A DNA stretch of 64,000 bases from Lacisediminihabitans sp040549525 (GCF_040549525.1 NZ_JBEPTM010000001.1:558001-622000), one strand, 5' to 3'. Positions 33,729 through 43,294 are shown, counted from the first letter of the stretch. Numbers and translations are program-made. The notes: a model not told the origin generated them from the sequence alone.

Positions 33729-34736
33729 TCACCTCTTCGGCAACAGGCCGATGCGGTCGTAGACCGTTGCAAGCGTGACATCGGCGATGGCGGCCGCTCG
33801 ATCGGCATTTCCGGCGAGCACCCGATCCAGCTCGGCCGGATCGTCGAGGAGTTCGAGGGTACGCGCTCGAATCGGCGCGAAGGCCTCGACGACGACGTCG
33901 GCGAGGTCCTTCTTGAAGTCACCGTAGCCCCGGCCCTCGTAGTCGACCTCCAGGGAGGCAATCGACCGCTCGGACAGCACCGAGAAGATGGTGAGCAGGT
34001 TGGAGACGCCGGGCTTCTCCGCGACGTCGTAGCGCACCTCGCGGCCGGCATCCGTCACCGCGGACTTGATCTTCTTCCCCGTGACCGTGGGCTCATCGAG
34101 CAGCCACACCACTCCCGCCGCGCTCTCCGCGGACTTGCTCATCTTGGAGCCCGGGTTCTGCAGGTCGTAGATGCGGGCGGTCTCTTTCAGGATCATCGGC
34201 TCCGGCATGGCGAAGGTCGCGCCGAAGCGCGTATTGAAGCGGTTCGCGAGGTCGCGGGTGAGCTCCACGTGCTGTTTCTGGTCGTCACCCACCGGCACCG
34301 CCACCGCGTTGTAGAGCAGGATGTCGGCGGCCATGAGAGTGGGGTAGGCGAACAGGCCGACCGAGGCGGCATCCGCTCCCTGCTTCGCCGCCTTGTCCTT
34401 GAACTGGGTCATTCGGCTTGCCTCACCGAACCCGGTGATGGTGTTGAGAACCCAGGCGAGCTGGGGGTGGGCGGCCACGTGCGACTGCACGAAGAGGGTC
34501 GAGACTTCGGGGTCGATCCCCGCGGCGATGTATTGAGCGGCGGTGCGTCGCGTGTTCTCGCGTAGGAGGAACGGATCCTGCGCCACCGTGATCGCGTGCA
34601 GGTCGACGATGCAGAAGATCGCGTCGTGCGTGTTCTGCAGCTCCTTCCACTGCAGCAGTGCTCCGATGTAGTTGCCGATGTGGAGGGACTCTGCCGAGGG
34701 CTGCATGCCTGAAAACAGGCGGGGTTTGGAACTCAT
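33729..34736 (-). CDS. trpS: Tryptophanyl-tRNA synthetase
   Basis: Class I aminoacyl-tRNA synthetase (335 aa) charging tRNA-Trp. The HIGH-type motif appears as LHIGNYIGAL near residue 20, the KMSKS loop as GSKMSKSAES near residue 197, and GDDQKQHVELTRDLANRFN matches the TrpRS core. Length is normal for bacterial TrpRS. The GNAT gene begins six bases after its stop and is likely co-transcribed. xth lies just upstream on the same strand. Confidence 0.96.
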   Translation of the reverse strand: MSSKPRLFSGMQPSAESLHIGNYIGALLQWKELQNTHDAIFCIVDLHAITVAQDPFLLRENTRRTAAQYIAAGIDPEVSTLFVQSHVAAHPQLAWVLNTITGFGEASRMTQFKDKAAKQGADAASVGLFAYPTLMAADILLYNAVAVPVGDDQKQHVELTRDLANRFNTRFGATFAMPEPMILKETARIYDLQNPGSKMSKSAESAAGVVWLLDEPTVTGKKIKSAVTDAGREVRYDVAEKPGVSNLLTIFSVLSERSIASLEVDYEGRGYGDFKKDLADVVVEAFAPIRARTLELLDDPAELDRVLAGNADRAAAIADVTLATVYDRIGLLPKR

Positions 34737-34764
34737 GGAGACAGTCTTTCAGACGGGCGGGAGG

Positions 34765-35613
34765 CTAGAGGGCGTAGTCGACGACAACCGGAGAGTGGTC
34801 CGACCAGCGGGTGTCCCAGGCGGAGGCGCGATCCACCACATAATCGGTGACGGATGCCGCGAGCTCGGGCGACGCGACCTGGTAGTCGAGGCGCCAGCCG
34901 GTGTCGGTGTCGAAGGCCTGCCCTCGCTGGGACCACCAGGTGTACGGCCCGTCCACCTCGCCGGCCCAGTTGCGCCCGACATCCACCCAACCGAGTCCGC
35001 GTCGGGTCTTTCCATCGACGCAGGCGACGTTCTTGCCCGCCGGCCCGAAGAACTTGTCGAAGTAGGCACGTTCCTTCAGCAGGAACCCGGCGTTCTTGCG
35101 ATTTCCGCGCCAGTTCTTGAGGTCGAGTTCGCGGTGCGCCACGTTGAGGTCGCCGATGATGACGGCTAGGGGAGTGTGTGCCGAGAGCTCGGGCAGCCGC
35201 TTCGTCATCGCGTCGAGGAACTTGTATTTCTCGATCATCTTCTTGGGATCCTCGACGTTGCCGGAGTGCACATAGGTGCTCACCACGGTGACGATCGCGT
35301 CACCGACACGGTAGTCGGCCTCGAGCCAGCGACCGGCGCTGTCGAACTTCTCGTCACCGAGGTCGACCCGGTGGATCTCCGCGCTTCCGCGACTGGCCAG
35401 GGCGACGCCGGCGCGACCTTTCGCGGTCGCCGCGTCGTGCAGGATGTTCCACTCCGGGCCGAGCAGCTCTTCGAGGTCGGAGGTCGCGGCCCGCACCTCC
35501 TGCAGGGCGAGGATGTCGACATCCCTCGCCTGCAGCCAGTCACCCATGCCCTTGCGGAATGCGGCCCGCACCCCGTTGACGTTGACGCTGGCGATACGCA
35601 GGGGAGTGCTCAT
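34765..35613 (-). CDS. xth: Exodeoxyribonuclease III (AP endonuclease)
   Basis: Base-excision-repair nuclease (282 aa) of the exonuclease III/EEP fold. It begins with the characteristic MSTPLRIASVNVNGVRAAFR. Active-site residues are seen in LALQEVRA (Glu), IIGDLNVAH (Asp/Asn), TGWRLDYQVAS (Asp) and the terminal WSDHSPVV (Asp-His). Gene spacing to trpS is 28 bp. Confidence 0.95.
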   Translation of the reverse strand: MSTPLRIASVNVNGVRAAFRKGMGDWLQARDVDILALQEVRAATSDLEELLGPEWNILHDAATAKGRAGVALASRGSAEIHRVDLGDEKFDSAGRWLEADYRVGDAIVTVVSTYVHSGNVEDPKKMIEKYKFLDAMTKRLPELSAHTPLAVIIGDLNVAHRELDLKNWRGNRKNAGFLLKERAYFDKFFGPAGKNVACVDGKTRRGLGWVDVGRNWAGEVDGPYTWWSQRGQAFDTDTGWRLDYQVASPELAASVTDYVVDRASAWDTRWSDHSPVVVDYAL

Positions 35614-35641
35614 GATGCGAGCCTAACGAAGACCGGTGACG

Positions 35642-36607
35642 TCACTTGAGGCGGGCGATCGGACGCACCCGAGGGCGCGGGTGGCGCCCGGGTGGCACGA
35701 TGCCGTTCTGCCGCGGGGTGGTCGACGCGGTCTGGCCGTGGTCGGCCATGTCGACGGAGATCCAGGTGGCCGAGAGGAGGATCACCTGGCAGATCAGCCC
35801 GAACCAGACGAGCAGGCCGAGGATCACCGCGAAGGAGGCCAGAAGGGGATTCTTGCCCGCGCCGCCCACGATCGTCGCACCGAGCACCTTGAGGATTCCG
35901 AGGGCGAGTCCGCCGAGAAGCGCGCCGGTGAGAAGCCTTTGCCACGGTATCCGCACCGCGAGGAGAACGCGGAACAGCACGGCGAGAGTGAGGGTATCGA
36001 GCGCGAGAACGACGAGCAGGCCGATGATCCTGGCGACCGTGGTCGCGAAGGCGGACCGGTTGTCGATGCCGAGCAGGCCGAAGAGCCAGTTCAGCGCACT
36101 CGTGGAGAAGACGGAGAGGGCGGCCGACAGGATGGTGACGGCGGCGAAGGCGACGACGAGGGCGAGATCCCGCACCTTGAGCAGCAGGAAGAAGGTCGTG
36201 TCCGGGGCAAGGTCGAACACCGCGCGCACCGCGGAACGCGCGGAGGCGAACCAGCTGAGGGCGGTCACCAGCAGGGCTGCGGCGGCGACGATGCTGCTCC
36301 AGCCCAGCACGCGGGACTTGAAGAGGGCCTCGAGATCGATTGCACCGCCCCCGTTACCCGTATCGATGAGTCCCGGAACGGACGTCGACAGCGTGTTGAC
36401 AACCGCGTCTTTCAGCTCGGGATTGGACTCGATCGACAGCCCGAGGATGGCGAATCCCACATACAGCCCGGCGAAGACGCTGTAGAGCGCGGTGAGGCTG
36501 AGGCCCCCGGCGAGGATCGGCCCGCTCTTCTCGGAATAGCGCAGGAACACCCGCACCGGCCTGAGCTTCATGACCCGAGCGAGGAGGGCTTGCAGCGAGC
36601 TGAGCAT
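35642..36607 (-). CDS. YihY/BrkB family membrane protein
   Basis: Integral membrane protein (321 aa) with about six hydrophobic segments and the family pattern of YihY/virulence-factor-BrkB proteins: FAGLYVGFAILGL after the amphipathic start, WSSIVAAAALLVTALSW, VRIPWQRLLTGALLGGLALG and VWFGLICQVILLSATW. The basic C-terminus (RHPRPRVRPIARLK) is cytoplasmic. Members are often misnamed ribonuclease BN; function is not established. It is the most upstream gene of the xth-trpS-GNAT strand set. Confidence 0.88.
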   Translation of the reverse strand: MLSSLQALLARVMKLRPVRVFLRYSEKSGPILAGGLSLTALYSVFAGLYVGFAILGLSIESNPELKDAVVNTLSTSVPGLIDTGNGGGAIDLEALFKSRVLGWSSIVAAAALLVTALSWFASARSAVRAVFDLAPDTTFFLLLKVRDLALVVAFAAVTILSAALSVFSTSALNWLFGLLGIDNRSAFATTVARIIGLLVVLALDTLTLAVLFRVLLAVRIPWQRLLTGALLGGLALGILKVLGATIVGGAGKNPLLASFAVILGLLVWFGLICQVILLSATWISVDMADHGQTASTTPRQNGIVPPGRHPRPRVRPIARLK

Positions 36608-36690
36608 CCATTCCCTTTCGACCGGTCAAGCCTAACCAGCACGCCGGTAGAGTTTTGTGGAAACGGCACGGGCTCGAGGAAGAGGAACGC

Positions 36691-38331
36691 ATGGATCTGC
36701 AGGGTATCGGCGTGGGGCGCGGAGTAGCAGTCGGCCCGATCCTGAGGATGCCGGATCCTCTCCCCGAACCGACCGACGGGCCGCGCTCGACGGATGCGGC
36801 GGAGGAGCTCGCCACCGTGACCTCGGCGTTGTCCAGCGTCGCCGCCGAGCTCCTGGCGCGCGGCGAGAAGGCGGGCGGTGCGGCGAGAGACGTGCTGGAG
36901 GCGGCCTCTCTCATGGCCCAGGACCCGACCCTCGTCGACGACGTGACCGCGCGCATCGACTCCGGCAAGTCCGGCGAGCGGGCGGTCTTCGAGGCATTCG
37001 GGGCGTTCCAGGACATGCTCACCGGCATGGGAGGTCTCATGGCCGAGCGGGCCACCGACCTCGGAGACGTCTCCCAGCGCATCATCGCCCACCTCCGCGG
37101 GGTCCCCGCACCCGGCGTGCCCAGCTCTGACAGTCCCTTCATCCTCGTCGCACCCGACCTCGCCCCGGCCGACACCGCGCTCCTCGACCTCGACAAAGTG
37201 CTCGGGCTCATCACCCGCGACGGTGGTCCCACCAGCCACACGGCGATCCTGGCCCGGTCCAAGTCGATTCCGGCGATCGTCGGAGTGACCGGTGCGCTCG
37301 ACCTCACGGACGGCACTGTGGTCATTGCGGATGCCGCCTCCGGCAGCGTGCGGGTCTCGCCCAGCGACGACGAGGTCGCCACGGCGCGACAGCGCATCGC
37401 GGATCGCGCCGCGGCCGCCTCCGCCCCGATCACCGACGGCGCGCTCGCCGACGGCACGACGGTGCCGCTTCTCGCCAACCTCGGATCGCCCAAGGACGCC
37501 GCTGCCGCTGTCGCCCTCGGTGCAGAGGGTGTCGGCCTGTTCCGCACCGAATTCCTGTTCCTCGATTCGAAGTCCGCCCCGACCGTGGAGGAGCAGCGGG
37601 TGCAGTACACCGAACTCCTCTCGCACTTCCCCGGCAAGAAGGTCGTGGTGCGCGCGCTCGACGCCGGCGCAGACAAACCGCTCAGCTTCCTGAACGATGC
37701 GCACGAGGAGAACCCGGCCCTCGGGCTCCGCGGCCTGCGCGCGCTCCGCGCGAGCGAGCCGATCCTGCGCGACCAGCTCACCGCTCTCGCGCTCGCCGCG
37801 GCGGAGACGGAGGCGGAGCTCTGGGTGATGGCACCGATGGTCTCCGACTCCGAGGAGACCGAGTACTTCGTCACGATCGGCAAGGAGCTCGGTCTGAAGA
37901 TCGTGGGCGTCATGGCGGAGGTCCCGTCGCTCGCGGTTCTCGCCGACCAGGTTCTCGAGAGCGCGGACTTCGTGAGCATCGGCACCAACGACCTCACTCA
38001 GTACACGCTGGCGGCGGACCGGATGCTCGGTTCCGTTGCGCACTTCCAGGACCCCTGGCACCCTGCGGTGTTGCGCCTCGTGAAGCTCATCGGCGATGCC
38101 GGCGCGGCGAGCGGAAAGCCGGTCGGGATCTGTGGAGAGGCTGCGGCCGATCCGCAGTTGGCGGTGGTCCTCGTCGGACTCGGCGCGACGACCCTGAGCA
38201 TGACCCCTGCGGCCCTCGCCGACGTGCGCGCGGAGCTGGCGACGGTCACGCTCGAGCAGGCTCGCCGGAAGGCGACGGCGGCGTTGGGAGCTCGGACCGC
38301 GGCCGGTGCGCGCGCTGCGGCATCCGCCTGA
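36691..38331 (+). CDS. ptsI: Phosphoenolpyruvate-protein phosphotransferase, PTS Enzyme I
   Basis: Soluble first component of the PTS (546 aa) that moves phosphate from PEP to HPr. N-terminal HPr-binding and phosphohistidine domains contain the active His183 (GGPTSHTAILA). The PEP-binding barrel shows GLFRTEFLFLD, RALDAGADKPLSFL and the catalytic Cys481 in VGICGEAAAD. ATG 36691 follows a GGAAGAGGAA ribosome site. No HPr gene is adjacent; it could phosphorylate the EIIA/EIIB pair at 55.0-55.7 kb through HPr encoded elsewhere. Confidence 0.95.
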   Translation: MDLQGIGVGRGVAVGPILRMPDPLPEPTDGPRSTDAAEELATVTSALSSVAAELLARGEKAGGAARDVLEAASLMAQDPTLVDDVTARIDSGKSGERAVFEAFGAFQDMLTGMGGLMAERATDLGDVSQRIIAHLRGVPAPGVPSSDSPFILVAPDLAPADTALLDLDKVLGLITRDGGPTSHTAILARSKSIPAIVGVTGALDLTDGTVVIADAASGSVRVSPSDDEVATARQRIADRAAAASAPITDGALADGTTVPLLANLGSPKDAAAAVALGAEGVGLFRTEFLFLDSKSAPTVEEQRVQYTELLSHFPGKKVVVRALDAGADKPLSFLNDAHEENPALGLRGLRALRASEPILRDQLTALALAAAETEAELWVMAPMVSDSEETEYFVTIGKELGLKIVGVMAEVPSLAVLADQVLESADFVSIGTNDLTQYTLAADRMLGSVAHFQDPWHPAVLRLVKLIGDAGAASGKPVGICGEAAADPQLAVVLVGLGATTLSMTPAALADVRAELATVTLEQARRKATAALGARTAAGARAAASA

Positions 38332-38468
38332 TCGCCGTTCGAGTCCCGGGATCATTCGCCAGCGGAGTTCGCGGAGGTCATACTGGAATGAACCCGCACG
38401 GTTCTCGATGACGGAATCGGATGCCCGGCCGGGGTCGACACGCACCACCGCGAGCGGGGGATCGCACC

Positions 38469-40040
38469 ATGGAACACGAGGCAGCGGAAGATCGAGGAAG
38501 CCAGGGCGCACCGCCCTCGGATGAATCGCTGGTGGTGCTGGCGCGGGCGGGAGACCGCAGCGCGTTCGCCCAGCTGTGGCAGCGTCACGCCCGTTCCGGT
38601 CTGCGGGTCGCCCGCCAGTTCACCTCCTCCATCGATGCCGACGATCTGGTGTCCGAGGCCTACGTGCGCATCTATCAGCGGGTGCTGGCCGGGGGTGGTC
38701 CCGATGGCGCCTTCCGCCCGTACCTGTATACGACCATCCGCAACCTCGCGAGTCGGTGGGGTCGCGATCGTAGAGATGTCAATGTCGATGACATCGGTGA
38801 TTTCGAAGATCCCAGGGCTGTCGAAGACCCGGCTGCCATCGCCCTCGACCGCACCCTCACGGTGCGGGCCTTCCGGGCCCTGCCCGAGCGGTGGCAATCG
38901 GTGCTCTGGTACACCGAGGTGGAAGGGATGGATCCGCACGAGGTCGCCCCGATCCTCGGGCTCACCGCGAACGGGGTCGCTGCCCTCTCGTATCGGGCTC
39001 GCGAGGGCTTGCGCAAGGCCTGGTTGCAGGCGCACGTCTCCGATGCCACGGCGTCTGGCGAGTGCCGATGGGCGATCGCACGCCTCGGCGACTTCGCGCG
39101 CAACGGACTGACGGCCCGCGAACGCAGCAGGGTCAGTGACCATCTGGCCACCTGCGCCCGCTGTTCCATCATCAGCGAGGAGGTGGAAGAGGTGGGCTCG
39201 CACCTGGCGCTCGTCCTGTTCCCGCTCCTGCTCGGCGGTATCGCGGGCGGCGGTCTGCTCGCATCGCTCGGGGCCCCCACTTCCGCCGTCGCCGCCACGC
39301 TGACTCCGGCCGTGCCCCCGGCATTCCTCGCCGGCTCTGGGGCCCTCGCCGCGCCGACGGTCGCCGCGGGACTCACTGCAAGCGGAATCGCCGCGCCTCT
39401 GATCGGCACTCTCGCGGTCGCGATGGTGGTGTCGGGAGGTCTCGCGGCGAGCAACGCCTCTCCCGCGCCCCCCGCGCCGGGGTCGACATCGATCTCCCAG
39501 CCCTACGAGACGTCGACGGCATCGTCTTCGGCGGCGGCACACTGGCGCCCGACCTCCTCTGCCGCGGCGGATGCTCTTGGCGCGGCCGACGGGGCGAGCG
39601 ACGGTCTCGCACCACTCTTGAGGCCGATCGGCGCGACCCTCGACAGCACTGTCTCTCAGGCGGGGACGGCGGTGCACGGGCTCGTCAGTGATCTGACGAA
39701 CCCGGTGAACTCCCTGATTCCCGGCGTCGCGATCGCCCCGGGCGATGAGCCGGCACACTCGGCTCCCGCCGGTGTGGTCGGGGTGCTCGGCGCCCTCGAC
39801 CTGACAGGCACCGGCGTCCCCGGCGCGACCGTCTCTCTTCAGGCGGCGGGAGTCGTCTACGCGACGACGAAGGTCACCCCCGCGGGAACCTGGGCGATCC
39901 ACCTGACCGCCCTTCCCGCGGCGACGGTGGGGCTGCAGCTGAAGCAGAGCGTGCTCGGGCTGGTGGGGCTCACCCTCGACGTGCCGTTGACTGTTCTGTC
40001 GAACAGCCTCGGCGTGAGCATCGACGTCCTCGGTCTCTGA
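38469..40040 (+). CDS. ECF sigma factor fused to zinc-finger anti-sigma-like, membrane and extracellular domains
   Basis: Unusually long sigma factor (523 aa). Region 2 (LARAGDRSAFAQLWQRHARS, DDLVSEAYVRIYQRVLAG) and region 4 (ALPERWQSVLWYTEVEGMD, LGLTANGVAALSYRAREGL) occupy residues 20-190. A putative ZAS zinc finger follows, with His225-x3-Cys229-x2-Cys232 (SDHLATCARC). Two hydrophobic spans (about 243-262 and 320-345) and a Ser/Thr/Ala-rich, beta-sheet-like C-terminus (GVVGVLGALDLTGTGVPGAT) then predict a membrane-spanning part with an exported tail. It resembles the large actinobacterial ECF groups with C-terminal extensions. No separate anti-sigma gene is adjacent, so regulation is probably built in. 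Confidence 0.85.
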   Translation: MEHEAAEDRGSQGAPPSDESLVVLARAGDRSAFAQLWQRHARSGLRVARQFTSSIDADDLVSEAYVRIYQRVLAGGGPDGAFRPYLYTTIRNLASRWGRDRRDVNVDDIGDFEDPRAVEDPAAIALDRTLTVRAFRALPERWQSVLWYTEVEGMDPHEVAPILGLTANGVAALSYRAREGLRKAWLQAHVSDATASGECRWAIARLGDFARNGLTARERSRVSDHLATCARCSIISEEVEEVGSHLALVLFPLLLGGIAGGGLLASLGAPTSAVAATLTPAVPPAFLAGSGALAAPTVAAGLTASGIAAPLIGTLAVAMVVSGGLAASNASPAPPAPGSTSISQPYETSTASSSAAAHWRPTSSAAADALGAADGASDGLAPLLRPIGATLDSTVSQAGTAVHGLVSDLTNPVNSLIPGVAIAPGDEPAHSAPAGVVGVLGALDLTGTGVPGATVSLQAAGVVYATTKVTPAGTWAIHLTALPAATVGLQLKQSVLGLVGLTLDVPLTVLSNSLGVSIDVLGL

Positions 40041-40179
40041 TCGGGTCGGATTTCCGCGTCATAGACGGTGTTCCGCGCGGTCTCCCCTGGTAGGAGGGGA
40101 AACCATTTCCCTCCCCCTCCCGAATACAGAGGAACAGGGAGGGCCTACGGGGGTAGGAGAGCACCACCACCCGAAAATG

Positions 40180-40221
40180 AAAATCGCCGGCTGCCCTTCG
40201 GGTGGGCAGTCGGCGATTTTT
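40180..40221. terminator. Strong bidirectional intrinsic terminator
   Basis: A 16-bp stem with one unpaired G (AAAATCGCCG-G-CTGCCC / GGGCAG-TCGGCGATTTT) and a TTCGGGT loop ends in five T on the + strand; on the minus strand the stem is followed by TTTTCATTTTC. It separates the convergent sigma-factor and sdhB genes. The preceding 40041-40179 stretch has a GC-rich tract with small inverted repeats (TCTCCCC / GGGGA) but no gene that I can see. Confidence 0.88.
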
Positions 40222-40235
40222 CTGTAGGGAGAGCG

Positions 40236-40991
40236 CTACGGCTTTCCACGCAGGACGGCGGCCTTCACCTCGGCGATGGCCTGAGTCACCTGGATACCGC
40301 GAGGGCAGGCCTCCGTGCAATTGAAGGTCGTGCGGCAGCGCCACACGCCTTCCTTGTCGTTGAGGATGTCGAGACGCACCTGTGATCCCTCGTCGCGCGA
40401 GTCGAAGATGAAGCGGTGTGCGTTCACGATCGCGGCCGGCCCGAAGTACTGGCCATCCGTCCAGAAGACCGGGCAGCTCGAGGTGCAGGCCGCGCAGAGG
40501 ATGCACTTGGTGGTGTCGTCGAAGCGGGCGCGCTCGGCGGGGCTCTGGAGGCGTTCCTTCTCGGGCTTCGAGGAGGCGATGAGGAAGGGCTGCACCTCCT
40601 TGAAGCTCTCGAAGAACGGATCCATGTTCACGATTAGGTCCTTCTCGAGGGGGAGTCCCTTGATCGCTTCGATGTAGATCGGCTTCGACAGGTCGAGGTC
40701 CTTCAGCAGGGTCTTGCAGGCCAGCCGGTTGCGACCGTTGATGCGCATCGCGTCGGAGCCGCAGACACCGTGGGCGCACGAGCGGCGGAACGTGAGCGAG
40801 GCATCCTGCTCCCACTTGATCTTGTGCAGGGCGTCGAGCACCCGATCGGTGCCGCCCATCACCACGTCGAAGTCCTCCCAGCGTGGCTCGAGGTCCACCT
40901 CCGGGTCGAAGCGGCGGATGATCAGGGTCGCCGTGAAGGTCGGAATTTCTTCCGGAACGGAGGGACGATTCTCCAGGACTGCGTTACTCAT
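40236..40991 (-). CDS. sdhB: Succinate dehydrogenase iron-sulfur subunit
   Basis: Electron-transfer subunit (251 aa) of complex II. The [2Fe-2S] ferredoxin domain has RSCAHGVCGSDAM with a further Cys downstream; the C-terminal domain carries the [4Fe-4S] and [3Fe-4S] motifs in CILCAACTSSCPVFW and CTEACPRGI. Last gene of sdhCDAB, 20 bp after sdhA, ending at a strong terminator. Confidence 0.97.
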   Translation of the reverse strand: MSNAVLENRPSVPEEIPTFTATLIIRRFDPEVDLEPRWEDFDVVMGGTDRVLDALHKIKWEQDASLTFRRSCAHGVCGSDAMRINGRNRLACKTLLKDLDLSKPIYIEAIKGLPLEKDLIVNMDPFFESFKEVQPFLIASSKPEKERLQSPAERARFDDTTKCILCAACTSSCPVFWTDGQYFGPAAIVNAHRFIFDSRDEGSQVRLDILNDKEGVWRCRTTFNCTEACPRGIQVTQAIAEVKAAVLRGKP

Positions 40992-41011
40992 GGATCAGTT
41001 CGCCTCTTTCA

Positions 41012-42832
41012 TCAGTATTTTCTCTCCATCGGCGGGTAGTTGGTGATCACGACGGGCTTCCAGCCGAGCTTGATGTGCTCGCCGGCATCCGCGGACTCCG
41101 GATCGCCGACCAGGTACGCCATCGTGTGCACGAGGAAGTTCTCGTCGTCGCGGTCGGGGTAGTCCTCGCGCATGTGGCCGCCACGGCTCTCCTTGCGCGA
41201 GCGGGCCGAATAGACGACCACCTCGGCGAGGTCGAGCAGGAAGCCGAGCTCGACGGCCTCGAGCAGGTCGGTGTTGAACCGCTTGCCCTTGTCGCGGAGC
41301 GCGATGTTCTTGTAGCGGGCACGCAGGCGCTCGATGAGCTCCGTGACCTCGGCCAGCGACTCATCGGTGCGGAAGATCTGCGCGTTGCGGTCCATGGAGT
41401 CCTGCAGCTCCTTGCGGATCGCCGCGATGTTCTCCGAACCGTTTCCGCTGCGAACCATGTCGAGGATCTTGCGCACACCGGCTGCCGGATCGTCCGGAAG
41501 CGGCACGAACTCCGCGGTCTTCACGTACTCCACCGCGTTCTGGCCACTCCGCTTGCCGAACACGTTGATGTCGAGGAGGGAGTTGGTGCCGAGGCGGTTG
41601 GACCCGTGCACGCTCACGCAGGCGCACTCACCGGCAGCGTAGAGGCCCGGAACGACCTCGGTGTTGCTGCGCAGCACCTCGGCCTTGACATTCGTGGGGA
41701 TGCCGCCCATCGCGTAGTGCGCGGTCGGAAGCACGGGAACGGGCTCGGTATAGGGCTCGACGCCGAGATAGGTGCGGGCGAACTCCGTGATGTCCGGGAG
41801 CTTCTCGTCGATGACCGCGGGCTCGAGGTGAGTGATGTCGAGGTAGAGGTAATCCTTGTTGGGGCCGGCCCCCCGGCCCTCACGGATCTCCGTCGCCATC
41901 GAGCGCGCCACGATGTCACGCGGCGCGAGGTCCTTCAGGGTCGGGGTGTACCGCTCCATGAACCGCTCGCCGGTGGAGTTGCGGAGTATCGCCCCTTCGC
42001 CGCGGGCCGCTTCGGAAAGCAGGATGCCGAGCCCGGCGAGGCCGGTCGGGTGGAACTGGTAGAACTCCATGTCCTCGAGCGGCAGTCCCTTGCGCCAGAT
42101 GATGCCGACGCCGTCACCGGTGAGGGTGTGGGCGTTCGAGGTGGTCTTGTAGATCTTGCCGAATCCCCCCGTGGCGAAGATGATCGCCTTGGCCTGGAAC
42201 ACGTGGAGTTCTCCGGTGGCGAGCTCGTAGGCGACGACACCGGATGGCTGCTCCGTGGTGACGCCGAAGGCATCCGTCACCTCGGTCATGACCAGATCGA
42301 GCACGTAGAACTCGTTGAAGAAGTTGATGCCGAGTTTGACGCAGTTCTGGAACAGCGTCTGGAGGATCATGTGGCCGGTGCGGTCCGCGGCGTAGCAGGC
42401 GCGACGCACGGGAGCCTTGCCGTGCTCACGGGTGTGGCCTCCGAAGCGGCGCTGGTCGATCTTGCCGTCGGGGGTGCGGTTGAACGGCAGTCCCATGTTC
42501 TCGAGGTCGAGAACGGCGTCGATGGCTTCCTTCGCGAGGATCTCCGCCGCATCCTGGTCGACCAGGTAGTCGCCACCCTTGACGGTGTCGTAGGTGTGCC
42601 ACTCCCAGTTGTCTTCCTCGACGTTGGCGAGAGCCGCCGCCATGCCGCCCTGGGCGGCACCCGTGTGGGAACGCGTCGGGTAGAGCTTGGAGATCACGGC
42701 GGTGCTCGCGTGCGGTCCGGCCTCGATGGCCGCCCGCATGCCGGCGCCTCCGGCGCCCACGATCACGATGTCGAACTGGTGGTAGTGCACTCCGTCGATG
42801 ACCGAGGAAGTCCCCTGTGCGTCTGTTCCCAT
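41012..42832 (-). CDS. sdhA: Succinate dehydrogenase flavoprotein subunit
   Basis: Catalytic subunit (606 aa) oxidising succinate to fumarate at the cytoplasmic face. It contains the FAD Rossmann motif IVGAGGAGMRAA, the covalent-FAD His in TRSHTGAAQGG, the substrate loop HPTGLAGLGIL and the active-site stretch VHGSNRLGTNSLLD. Length is standard. sdhD lies 13 bp upstream and sdhB 20 bp downstream, consistent with one transcript from the sdhC promoter. Confidence 0.97.
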   Translation of the reverse strand: MGTDAQGTSSVIDGVHYHQFDIVIVGAGGAGMRAAIEAGPHASTAVISKLYPTRSHTGAAQGGMAAALANVEEDNWEWHTYDTVKGGDYLVDQDAAEILAKEAIDAVLDLENMGLPFNRTPDGKIDQRRFGGHTREHGKAPVRRACYAADRTGHMILQTLFQNCVKLGINFFNEFYVLDLVMTEVTDAFGVTTEQPSGVVAYELATGELHVFQAKAIIFATGGFGKIYKTTSNAHTLTGDGVGIIWRKGLPLEDMEFYQFHPTGLAGLGILLSEAARGEGAILRNSTGERFMERYTPTLKDLAPRDIVARSMATEIREGRGAGPNKDYLYLDITHLEPAVIDEKLPDITEFARTYLGVEPYTEPVPVLPTAHYAMGGIPTNVKAEVLRSNTEVVPGLYAAGECACVSVHGSNRLGTNSLLDINVFGKRSGQNAVEYVKTAEFVPLPDDPAAGVRKILDMVRSGNGSENIAAIRKELQDSMDRNAQIFRTDESLAEVTELIERLRARYKNIALRDKGKRFNTDLLEAVELGFLLDLAEVVVYSARSRKESRGGHMREDYPDRDDENFLVHTMAYLVGDPESADAGEHIKLGWKPVVITNYPPMERKY

Positions 42833-42845
42833 GGTGTGTCCGGCC

Positions 42846-43292
42846 CTACTTGGCCGGGCAGAAGGACGGGAGCAGCTCGGCTGGCGAGCCCGCAGGACAG
42901 GGGTTGAAGGTGTAGATCACGAGGGTTCCCAGCAGGATCAGTAGAACGGCAGACGCGAGGAGCGCGCCCTTGAATATGCGGCGGACGAGAGGATTGGAGG
43001 CGTAGTCGTTCACGATCGTGCGCATGCCGTTCGCGCCGTGGATGAGAGCGAGCCAGAGAAGGAGCGTGTCCCAGATCTGCCAGAACGGCTGCGACAGCTT
43101 GCCGCCGACGAAGCCGAAGTCGATGGCTTTGACTCCCTCTCCGGCGACGAGGTTGACGAAGAGGTGTCCGAAGATCAGCACGACGAGGACGACGCCGCTC
43201 GCGCGCATGTAGATCCAGCCCCACTTCTCGAGGTTGACCCGGGAATTGTGCTGTGCTCGCGGCGAACGCGGGGTGTCAATGGTGGTGGTCAT
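42846..43292 (-). CDS. sdhD: Succinate dehydrogenase hydrophobic membrane anchor subunit
   Basis: Membrane anchor (148 aa) with three predicted TM helices, starting at YMRASGVVLVVLIFGHLFVN, whose His is a candidate haem ligand, then LLLWLALIHGANGMRTIVND and ALLASAVLLILLGTLVIYTF. ATG 43292 is chosen because GGAGG lies at good distance; a GTG two codons earlier is too close to it. It sits between sdhC and sdhA. Confidence 0.9.
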   Translation of the reverse strand: MTTTIDTPRSPRAQHNSRVNLEKWGWIYMRASGVVLVVLIFGHLFVNLVAGEGVKAIDFGFVGGKLSQPFWQIWDTLLLWLALIHGANGMRTIVNDYASNPLVRRIFKGALLASAVLLILLGTLVIYTFNPCPAGSPAELLPSFCPAK

Positions 43293-43294
43293 GA

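Noticed and set aside
36354..38511. Long minus-strand frames across ptsI
   Set aside because: Ser/Arg/Gly/Glu-rich shadows of ptsI without ribosome sites or motifs.
40041..40179. Possible small RNA in the GC-rich stretch after the sigma-factor gene
   Set aside because: Short inverted repeats are present, but no promoter or conserved RNA family could be recognised; only the terminator at 40180-40221 is supported.
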